DNA of 64,000 nt, from positions 62,001-126,000 of the forward strand of contig BQMF02000012.1 in assembly GCA_027922465.2 (NCBI GenBank), given 5' to 3'. The DNA comes from Turritopsis dohrnii. Lineage: Eukaryota; Cnidaria; Hydrozoa; Anthoathecata; Oceaniidae. A program made the translations under genes and the position numbers. Of the stretch, positions 36,429-47,300 are shown piece by piece (position 1 is the stretch's first letter; each line of letters opens with the position of its first letter). The notes below the pieces were generated by a model. That model saw only the letters and a list, made by a program, of their open reading frames with translations. It searched no databases and was not told the DNA's origin.

Positions 36429-39400
36429 ATGGAGGAAGTTATTGGTTTTATTTGTCAGGTTATTTGACTAAAAAAACTATTATGTAAACATACTTCTGTA
36501 AGCAAAGAATTGCAATGCATTCAAAAAATGTTTCAAAACTGTGTCCGTCCTTTTGTTCTCATCTATATAGCATGCAGGATTTTACTTATAAGTAATTTCT
36601 GAACTTCAGAATCGAGAAATAATTTCTGTCAGTTCCCATTAGTCATGTTTCATCAATAATGAGTCTATTCTCACTTTCAGTTACGAACTTATGAAACCCA
36701 AAAAGAAACAATTTAGTCTACAGTTTGCACATAATGAACTCTTCCATTGTTCTTATTGCTGACATCATTTAATTCCAACCCATCATTCCCTTCATTATCA
36801 AACTTGTTACACCCTAACCATCTGTTTATGTTAATATTTCAGCTTTCATTTACTGGTCAAGATGTTGAATGTGTACCGCCTTGGCTCTCCAAGAAATACG
36901 GGAATGAAACAACGCGAATTGATTTGAGTTATAATAAATTAAGGTGAAACCTTTTTCTAGTGTTGTACTGCACATGTTCAGTTAATGCTGCAATGTATGT
37001 TAATCCTTTTAACATTTTAGGAGTATCAAGGGACTGCATGGCTTCACAAAAGTGCGTGAAGTTGTCCTTGATAACAATCAGCTGACTGAAGATATTGAAG
37101 TTCCAGTTATAAATACTTTAGAAAGTTTGACCATTAACAAAAACAATGTAAGTAAATTAATGTGTGCTAAAATATATCTTTTAGTTTTATCAACCTTTAT
37201 TTGTTTAGTAATATATATTTACATAATCTTTGAATCAAGAATATTGTGGTACCAAAATCATAGACAATAAATCCAACAATGTATTTGCAATATATTTGGA
37301 TATACTTATTATTTCGATATAATATTTGTTATTTCAATATATTTGTTATATCACCATCAGACTAGAATCAAAGCACAAAACAGTTAAAAATTTTCTACAT
37401 ATAATACAACCTATATCACACTATCTACACTAAAGTCGTATACAGAAAATTGAATTTAAAAAAACAAAACAAAAAAAACGAACCAAGCTACTGTAAGGAC
37501 TGTAAGGATTTCGCTGAACCCTAACCCTAACAATTAAAATTTAATTTAATAAAATTTAATGACTAGCGTGCGCGACCTGTAGTCATTCTTTTATAAATAA
37601 GGCTTCTAATATCATCAAATGATTTCATGATCTTGTTGTTTATGCAGTTATTTTGACATTATCCATTGTCAATTCTACGTCAAGGCGAAAATCTACTTCG
37701 AATAATTGTCCACGGACCGGACCGGATCGGTTTGCAAAATAATAGGTCACGCAAACCGATCTGATCGGATCCAGTCAATGGACAATAATCCGAAGTGGAT
37801 ATTCGCCTTTACAAGCGTGAAAATGAGCTAGCTCCCACTGACCTACTTTTATGTCGATGCTCTTCACGTTCTTCTTCTTGGTGTATACGTTTTTCCACTT
37901 TAAATATTGGGTTCTTCTCGTTTGTCGTTTGGGTTGAAGTTTTTGAAATTGTGATAAATTTGTTATCTCTCTGATTTTCATGTTGTAAGTGTCTTTTGAC
38001 ATTATGCAAATTCCAATGCCTTTATCAAACGGGAGGGCGAACGGATTATTTTCCTTTCTTGATGATATTCGCTTCTTACAGTTTTTTCACGTAAGATAGT
38101 GTTTTCACGTTTACATCTGTAATTTTTTCTTCCTCTACATTTTTGCTTTCTACAGAAGTCAATAAGACTGTCAAATTCGACTGTTTTGCATCGAATTTAT
38201 CGAGTGTAGCATTTCTTGGTCCAAGAGATAAAGTTTATAATAAATATTTTGGTGGCTGTTTATAGCACATGACCGTATTTTGAAGGTTGAATAGAGGTCT
38301 GTCTTTCTCCATTGATAGGAATTGAAGTTTGTTACTATGTTTGGCCTCCAAATCTCTTCGGAATTTCTTTAAATCTATTCTGGTGTAAATATCAATGATG
38401 GAATAATTTTAACTGCAATACGTTCTTTCAATTTCTTGCAATACGAAACTTTTCTTTTTTTGTTGTTGTTGTTGTTTCTTTTTTTTAAGGTGTGAGTAAG
38501 GGGAAAAAACGTGTTTTTATATATGTCCCCATAGGGCGAAATATATGTTAAAACCGGCAGTTTCCTTCTCCTTCATCATCATCTTCTCCGTTCACTTTTA
38601 TAGCCGCGGTTCAGAATGCAATTTTCGCCTAGCCGCCAAAGTAGATAAGAATAGAGGCTAGCCTACAGTCAAGTAGTACACCATGTTTTTTCAGTCAGTG
38701 CTGATGGGCTGTAGAAGATTTTTGATTTTTCCACTAGCTTTTAAAATGATTCAAGGGAATTCAACTTTAAATGATGGAAATAAATCATTTAAGCTCAGTA
38801 TTGTCTTAAAAGGTTTCGTAAAAACTTTTGAAGAAACATGTAAAAACAGAAAAATGTTGTTTTGTTTTTGTTGAGATGATGCTGTGTGATTTTAGTGCAA
38901 AGGCGAAAATTCATTATCAATACAGGCAGAAGATTTATTTTCATTTTACGTCCTGATATAATGTGAACTGAAAGCACATATGATTTACACGTACAGTGCT
39001 ATAAAAGGAAGTCTTTTTTATGTGGAGAACAACCAGTTCAACCAGTGTTACTTCAAAAAGTACATTACAAAAACAGCAAGTAAAAATGTGATGTCGTATA
39101 TGCAATAAGAACGTCAGAAAACCAATTACGTATAATAACAGAAAAGATTGAGAGACACAAATATCTGCTCGGAAAATGTGCTTCCCTGGATATTCATTTA
39201 ATCTGACAACAGAAACATAAATTTACTATGGATTTACTATGGATTACACGAAACGTCTACTTTCAGCTTTTTAGTGATTTGGTTATAGATATATATGTAG
39301 TCTATTTTCACTACAGAAATCTGGTTTTTTTTCATTTAGGATTTACAATGGTCATTTTTATCAATGGGTGTGCACATATTTTTTTGAACAGAGATGTTTA

Positions 39401-41962
39401 TTCTGAACACTTGAATTTGATTTTATAAATTGTCACTTTAAGCCCATCTCTTTTGAAAATAACTCTTCTATCAAAATTTTTTGATTGCTTTTTGATAGTT
39501 ATTTGCTTATATATTGAAGATATTCTTCAGGGCGTAAAGCTTTAGCAAAAAGAGAATAACAAGAAGTTTCATTTTGATTTATAATTTAATTCAAATTTCG
39601 TCCTGCATGATGATGTTCTGTGGATGTAGGACAAAATATTGAATTAAATTATGAATCAAAATGAAACTTCTTGCTATTCTCTTTTTGCTTATAGAGAAGT
39701 TTCTTAGTGATGTAATGTTTATATACACCAGTGTTCTTTGCTCGATAATTACGGTATATTGCAACATAAAATATCATTAATCAAGTCATTTTCCTGTGAG
39801 TATGCGCACGCAGCCTCACAGGAAATAAATGTCTCTTTATACACTTCAAAATGTTGTCCCTTTATTTGGTTCTCTGGAGTCCCCTTAAAGACAATCGACA
39901 TTAGAAAGTTTCAATACACATTAGCACTTCCTATCTATTTTTGTACATTGTATTTGATTTTTAGTATGTACAAGGTATAAAAGTGTAATTAACATTCGAA
40001 ACTCGTCTATATATCTGCCTCATAGTATTTTTAATACTTATACTGTAGTACTAAAATTAAGTTGGACAATTTTCTTTTCTTCTTTTGTAAATTTGATTGT
40101 ATAATTTTGAAAGACAGTTTTATTTGAGTTACAAAAAGCAAGTGCAAGTGTCTTCCGTTACATTACATTGTTTTGTTGTGATTTTATGGTATAAAGGATG
40201 TCAAGCTTCTGCAACAATAAAGTTCATGTTTATTATGCTAAAATCGCCTTACACATTGAGCGGCTGTTGATATTTAGTTGTTTAAAATTTTTAAAAGAAA
40301 CCTCATTTGACCATGAACATCTTCATTTCTTAATAAATTCAAAATAAGTTTTTTTGTGGTATCAAATTCGATTCTACCCTGTTTAGTAAGGACAACATTT
40401 TTATCTGAGAGTATGACATTGATGGTAGTTATACCATTCATTGTAGTTATTTGATGATGTATATTTTTCTTATGGTATTTAATGATGTATATTTTTCTTA
40501 ACAATGTATAATATATAATGATGTATAATTAAGTTTCGCAACTTTGGGGAAATATATAGTCGCATTTTTGCGAATCTTGTTGTTTTTTAATTAATCCTTT
40601 TGATAGGAATATGTTTATATCAAGTATGATACCTTTTTGGAAAGCTTATTTACATCTCTAAACGCCGATGTTAAAAATTTTGAGATAAACTAAAAGTTTT
40701 AAATTTTAGAACGAGTCAAAGAAAATGAACCTTGTTGGAAGAACATAGCTCCATTTGCAAAACGAGTCAAGATTGACTTATGTGTTCTGCACTTTTATTA
40801 TCACAAGACATAGAGTGAAAAACGCTTGTTTTTGTTTTTACTCAAATGAATTTTTCAGAGTTGTTTTCAATTTCTCTAAAACATTGTTTTCTATTTTTAT
40901 TTTTTTTCATTTACAAGAGTATAACTCCTGTTCTGTTCCAAACTACAAGATACAAAAAAAAGCGTTCTTAGATCTATCCTTCTCAGTAGGCCAAATCTCA
41001 ATCTCTGAGCTCTTTTAGTTTTGCAAATGGAGCTACGTGTTCACGACGAGGTTCATTTTCTTTGACTCGTTCTAAAATTTAAAATTTTTAGTTCACCTCA
41101 AACGTTTTTAAACATGGGCGTTTAGAGATATAAATAAGCTTTCCAAAAAGGTATCATACTTGATATAAACATATTCCTATCAAAAGGACTAGTGAAAAAA
41201 CAAAAACACGTTTTTTTCCCTTACTCACCTTAAATTCAATTTTCTGTTTATTTAGTGTAGATAGTGTGATATATGATATAAATATATCCAAATATAATTG
41301 CAAATAATATCGTTGGATTTATCGTCTAGAATTTATTTATTTATTTATTATGCTTAGATAAAACATTTGGACAACTTTCTTACCAAAATAAAGTCGAGCT
41401 TCCCAAACTTGACTTACTTATCTATGCTCGGAAATGAGGCTTGCCCACACCAACTGAGCAGCTTTGAAAATGACGAAAAAGATTATCAGAGATATAGGTC
41501 AGTAGTTGTCACAGATATTCTTTAGAACTCCGATCTGTAACCTTTAACCTAATGCTCGATCTCAACATAGACTGTATACCATTTACTGCATACCAAGACT
41601 AAAATTTCTCGACTCGACACCAGTGACGTCTGCGGAGCGGAAAGAAGCATTAAGGAGTGGAGCTTACAATAAAGTAGTGACTTCAGACACAACTGACACG
41701 GTAAGAAAGCCCGAAAGACGATCTTCATTAATGATAGCAATGGTCGTCTTGTTGATAAAGCATTTCATGCTTATTTTTGCACTTTCAGAATTTGAAGGAG
41801 AATCAAGAAAATGGGAATCCAGTAGATGAGTTTTACACACCTCTTCCGTCATCATCCAGCACTCGTGAAGGAAACCACCGGAGCTCTTTCGGCAAATGCC
41901 GATATGTGTATTACGGTAAACATTCGGAAGGAAATCGGTTTATCGCAAATAACGATCTTTAG
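36429..41962 (+). CDS. LRMDA: LRMDA (leucine-rich melanocyte differentiation-associated / C10orf11 family)
   Basis: Exons 36843-36943, 37021-37147, 41358-41497, 41571-41700 and 41789-41962 join in frame with GT/AG borders. A candidate first exon at 36429-36458 (MEEVIGFICQ) fits the phase but has a weak donor. The product shows FTGQDVECVPPWL, the LRR words TRIDLSYNKLRSIKGL, VREVVLDNNQL, LESLTINKNNIKHL and LTYLSMLGNEACP, the FENDEKDYQRYR cap and the C-terminal block GKCRYVYYGKHSEGNRFI. These match the short LRR protein LRMDA, needed for melanocyte differentiation in vertebrates (OCA7 locus); its role in this organism is unknown. No signal peptide or membrane segment is visible. Length (about 223 residues plus first exon) is near that of the vertebrate protein. 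The 4.2-kb intron before exon 41358 is full of inverted-repeat elements. Confidence 0.9.
37682..37809. mobile_element. 128-bp palindromic foldback element
   Basis: The sequence from AAGGCGAAAATCTACTTCG to GAAGTGGATATTCGCCTT is a near-perfect palindrome able to form a hairpin, with GGACCGGACCGGATCGG and its complement near the centre. Related half copies lie at 6966-7030 and 17316-17379. Confidence 0.75.
39544..39689. mobile_element. 146-bp hairpin MITE
   Basis: AGCAAAAAGAGAATA, then AAGAAGTTTCATTTTGATT, is inverted at the other end with two or three mismatches. The arms are about 60 bp and the loop is short. Confidence 0.7.
40596..41187. mobile_element. Foldback element with inverted arms of about 170 bp
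   Basis: The left arm starts CCTTTTGATAGGAATATG at 40596; the right arm is its inverted copy ending at 41187. The arms match for about 170 bp, including GAACGAGTCAAAGAAAATGA. The interior (40776-41015) has no recognised gene. Confidence 0.75.
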
Positions 41963-43172
41963 TGAAGCTTCAATATCTTCATGTTCTTAGGAACTTAATT
42001 TGAAATTCAATAGATACACCCAAACCCAAAATCAAGAGGGTGATTGGTCTTGTGTTGTTGTTGTTTTTGTACATAAAATATTTTTTATATTTTCGAATGA
42101 ATTTGCATTTAAGACAATGATATCGCCCGATTTTCCGATTTTTATGTAAGATGGAAGAAAGAACTTTCTGATCTCATCTTTATTTTGCTTCCTACCTCCT
42201 GAAGTTTTGTGTTCTTGTTGATCTGCTGCAAGATTCGAACTAAACTTTGCTGTCAACAGAACACGTGGATGTTATTTTGAAATCCATTCTAAGTTTTGGG
42301 ATTAGAGAAACCTCAATGATGATGTCCTCACGAGGTTAACTCGGTGAACCTTCATATTTTTTATTCTTTCCTTTAAAGTCATTTTTTATTTTTTGGTATT
42401 TAAGAAAGTTCAACGTTTTTATATATTACTATGTTATTTTCGTCAATGAATGAACAACCACGTATGTAGATTTCATAACGATAGTTATTTCTCCATGGCA
42501 ACGCCTCGATCACCTGGAATTCCTCTCTCGGCATTTTAAACTCGACTCTTGACTATTTTTATATTTAAGAATAGAGATTTTTACATGGAAACGCCACTTC
42601 ACCATGTGCAAATATTAGAAGCATCTGTGGTTTGCTGTGTCAACATATGAAAGACCCACGTCAAATACCGCAAATGTCTGTATTCTTTTTATTGTTTAAA
42701 TCGTTGCTATGGTGACCTGCAATTTTTCAAATTGCCGTTGAAAAGTTAATCCACCCTCCTCCGCTATACTCAAGAAAATCCTGCTCCCCTACTTCCTGGA
42801 ATTTTGAAAGTTCTTCAAGATTGAGTTAGTGATTACCAGGTATAGAAGGATGGTTGATGTGTAAAGAAAAGGCTTTATTTTCCATCCGCACCAATACCTG
42901 AATATCTTTTTTTCACTCTGAAAATTTGTTAATTTCTTTTTTCGACCCTTATTTCGTTATATAAGGAAAACTAAAGAATTATTAATAAGTGATGTACATT
43001 GATTGAAATATGTTTCCTGAAAGATATCGAAATCCTTGCAACTCAATTAGTTCATCATAAATATTTATGAGAGAAAACAGATGGTACTTATAGGAGGAGA
43101 AGAAATGGAGTAACCCGGGCATAGCTATTGAAAGAAACTTCATTCTCTATTTAACCTTTTCCCAAAGCAAAT
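41963..43172. other. Intergenic region between LRMDA and SLC12A8
   Basis: It should hold the LRMDA 3' UTR and SLC12A8 upstream sequence. No other gene or repeat could be supported before the MITE at 43175. Confidence 0.5.
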
Positions 43173-43174
43173 TA

Positions 43175-43308
43175 TAGTCTGTTCAAAAAAAATGTGCACT
43201 AATTTCAGCTTTTATATAAAAACCAGGCTCAAGGGAATTGATGTAATTTGCTAAATCTGGTTTCCACATGATAACTGAAATTAGTGCACATTTTTTTTGA
43301 ACAGACTA
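43175..43308. mobile_element. 134-bp MITE upstream of SLC12A8
   Basis: A 36-bp inverted repeat contains TAGTCTGTTC and ATGTGCACTAATTTCAG on opposite strands at the two ends, with TA on both sides. It lies about 350 bp before the SLC12A8 start codon. Confidence 0.75.
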
Positions 43309-43653
43309 TAGGTGAGAAGCTTGGAAAATCTTCAACTCTGTTCTGCTATATTTATTTTCCCTACCCAATGAAAGAACAAAATTCAGGATTTTTCAGAAAC
43401 GAATGAAATCGGTTTAAACCGGAAAGTGTTTTAGACCAAAACGGGATCTTACGATCAACCAACACATTCATCGATCCATACACACATACAGGTAAAAAAA
43501 ACATTGCAACCTCTTAAATAAACAAATAATTTATATTATTAGGGAAAGGTTATTACAGGAATAATTTATATCAAGTTCGACACTATGAAGTTATTATAAA
43601 GGATACTTCTGCGTGAAGCAGGGACATTTCCTGCGGAGGAAAATATATATTAT

Positions 43654-44283
43654 ATGGAGATGAAAAATGATGGATCATCATCAACTTCAACGTCATTGAC
43701 ACCCCCAACAAAACAGAGGGCAGATGTAGATTGGAGTCGCTATGGATTGTCTGAAAAAAGTACTTATCAAGCTCCTGCAAAGGCTGAATATTTATACACA
43801 ACAGAGGATAAAGAAGCAAAAGAATTATTTGAACAGGAACAAGAGGTATAATTTAGAAGAAACTTATTTTGTAGCTACTCGTATACTTGTACTTACAGTT
43901 TATGTGAGGGTAAAATTTAGGATGTTATTTTTTAAAATTTTAAACTTGTTTTTTTGTTTTGTGTATATTTGTGGAGAAGTGTTTCAGCTACTTTAAGGCT
44001 TCATTTCACAATTATTTACTATTCAATTATTTTGCTTAGTGAGAAAAGTGAGAACGTCTGTGATTGGACGCGTCTAGGACATGTCTACTAAAAGGGCAGA
44101 GACCTTTTCAATACTTTGACTTAAGTGCCTTGGTTAAGAAGTTAAATCTGCTGTTGATTCAACATGAGGGACCTCTGTTCATTATATAATTCACAAAGTG
44201 TTCATAGACATAATTTAGATATCTAACACATACTATGTATACTTACTATGATATATATTTTTCCATATGTATTATAATGTAAT

Positions 44284-44319
<36 letters not shown>

Positions 44320-47300
44320 CACTTGCCCCACTCAAGCTAATACAAGGAGTGGGGCTACAATTCTGAATGTTCATCCTAGCGTTAATCTCCCAAACTAGCC
44401 TTCATTTTCCCTGGAATACATCAGGGAATCGAGCTATTTGCAGTACCTCCATCATACTCCATACTCCAGTACCTTATATACATTTTTTTCTTGCTTTATA
44501 ATCAAACTTGCTTATAATCAATTTTGCTTGCTTATAATCAAGCTACTCCTTTGATCTTTTTGGTGTTGACTGTGTTTTCTGTAAAGTTTCAAGCATTAGT
44601 TAAATTCTTTCCTTATGGCACCGTTTATCCATGTGTTGTTCCTGTGTTGTTCCTGGTAAGCATATCAAAGCTAATGTACACCAAAGGGAAATTAAGCATA
44701 GAAAACCTTTTATATTAGCTGCAGAAAGGTCTTATTAATCTTCTGTGACCATAGAAAATGGGCTAAAATAATAATTATACTCAATTTTTGGTTACTTAAT
44801 GAACAACAGACGCCATTGCTGATTGTGAAAGATCATACAAATTTTTGACGTCACAGCGTGATCACTCTTTCTGTAGGGATTGCATGAACGAGTATATAGA
44901 TTTTTTTTTTTTTTTGGATGAAAATTCTTCTGTTTTTCGTGATATAAAATATTGTTTAGCTTCAGTATTAGTGTTATCTTTGAATCTTCGAACAATGTAT
45001 AAAGAACAACACATCTAGTGAAAATTTAATCTTTCGCTGCACATATATATACATATCAGCTGTCATTTCGTCCATCGTACTTTACACTGATGTTCGAAAA
45101 CTGTGTCTCTTTTCCTGGTTATCATACTGTTACATTTATAAGACACAATCAGTATTATGAAACTAACTACAAATGGAAACTGTCCCCTGTAATTCTATTT
45201 TAAGTTGTTTGATCTTTGTGTAAAACGTGTACCTTTGTTTTCGTAGTAAAGATGCATGTTTTTTACTTGTCCTCCTTTCTACAGCATTTACACTTGTAAA
45301 TCATCATTTGTTCGAATATGTCTCGCATGAACACAAATGCAAGTTTTCCAATTTACCTGAGTTTAATTATTCTTCTTTATTTCATCATGATCACTTGCAT
45401 CAGTTTTAAAACTAGAATTTCCAAAGAAGCTGAAATTTCATGAACGTAAGACATCTTGCAAATGAAATTCACTCTATGACGCCATCGCTTTTAAAACAGA
45501 AAGCTGTAATTACGATTTAACTCGGTTGATTTTTAACATTCTTTTTCATTTAGGATACTTTTTATATATACCTAAAAAGGTGTTCATCTAGGATAAATGA
45601 AGTATTTCTTGCTCAAAATTAGAAAGAAAAATCCAAGGCTTAATTTCCCTTTAAAATGTTGTTTCTCTGTTTTCCCATTTCCCTTTATAGTTTATGCTAG
45701 GTTGCTATAAATTTGAAAAACTTATTTGTAAAATTGTAAATTGAACTTCAATAAGTTATGTTAACAATAAATTATTTGTATTTGCATCGTAAAATACCAG
45801 TAAGTGAACTTTTTAGTCTTTTAAGGGGCTCAAAAAATTTAACATAGCACTATGCTAAGTTTTTATTGCATTTTTTAGAATACTGGATTTTATTGTAATA
45901 AGCATACCGTAAGCATAAATCTAGCTTTAATTTTGTGATAGCTTAAGCAAACCAAGCCTCATTTTAATATGCTTATTAAAAACATGTACGACAAAGAAAA
46001 GATATGATTCAAAAAAAACATTTTACAAAGAGAATCGCCAAGATTTGTAAAAATTTTAAAAACCATAAATTTTGTAATTCATACCAAAGGTATACACAAC
46101 TTTTGGAAATAGTACTATTGCTTAACACCTCACCTTTTCATGTGGCTGACATCAGATTTTCCAAGGGGATTGTCTTGGCACTCAATATCTTGTTGCCTAC
46201 CACTTAAATTTCCAGTTCATGTAAAATGTATGAAATATACTGATTCCACAATTTTCAATGTAAATATCCTTCAATATTTTTAGCAATCTGGTAATTCAAA
46301 TGAGCAAGAACCATGGTGGAAGTCAAGTTTCTTTGTGACAAGAAAAATATTTTTTGGAACTTGGGATGGTATGTTCAATTCTTTGTAAATTTCAAACAAA
46401 AATTCAGAAATCAATTAAAACATTGCTTGATGTCCCTAACAATCTAAAATTTTGATCTCTGAATTGTTTAGGCGTGTTTACATCGTGCATTATGAACATG
46501 GTCGGTGTCGTTCTTTTCCTTCGATCTGGCTGGATGGTGGTAAGTAGAAAGAGCCAATGAATTTTATTGCAATCAGTTCTTTGATGATTCCTAATTGCAA
46601 TTTATTTTAAATCCAGGGTTATGCTGGGATTGGTTTATCACTTCTTATCGTTCTGATCACTTTCCTTGTTGCCCTGGCAACAGTTATGTCAGCAGTAGGC
46701 ATTTGTGACAGGTGCCATATCGGCAAAGGTGGCGTATACTTCATCATAACTCATGTCCTCGGTGGAAAAATTGGTGGAGCTATAGGTTTGCTGTACTGCA
46801 TTGGACATGTATGTCAATAATATTTTTTCTGATAATTTTCTTAGTATGTTTGAAGCAAACGATTACCAGGTAGTTTGTGTTTAGGCTACAGCAACAGCAC
46901 TGTACTGCACAGGATTTGCTGAATCGTTAGTGGAGCTACTCCAATGGAATAGTTCTTGGGCAATCCGCATTGTTAGTATGGCCACGTTATTGATTTTGCT
47001 TGGAATCTCATTATCTGGCGTCAAATGGATTATCCGCTTCCAGCTGGTCCTCATTGTCATCCTTGGTGTTGCTATGCTGGACTATATCATTGGTACTCTT
47101 GCACAAGTCAAACCTGGTACATACCATTCTTTTCATGTTTTTGAAACTGAAGTTAAAATGCTAATCTGCAATCTCACATATTTTTGCTCATTAACTGCTC
47201 ATTGTTGTGATTTTTAAGGTGATGGCTTCACTGGTTTTTCAAATTATAACTTCGAAGAAAATTTAAAATCTGAATTTACTGATGATATAACCTTCTTTGT

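Larger units (their letters stand above)
37266..41325. mobile_element. About 4-kb inverted-repeat element in the LRMDA intron, itself interrupted
   Basis: The left arm (37266-37458, continuing at 38487-38520) and right arm (41203-41325) share, in inverted form, AATCCAAC, ATTTGCAAT, CACACTATCTACACTAAA and AAAATTGAATTTAA, then AAGGTG and GAGTAAGG with an ACGTGTTTTT end. About 1 kb (37459-38486) interrupts the left arm. No transposase was recognised in the interior. Confidence 0.5.
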
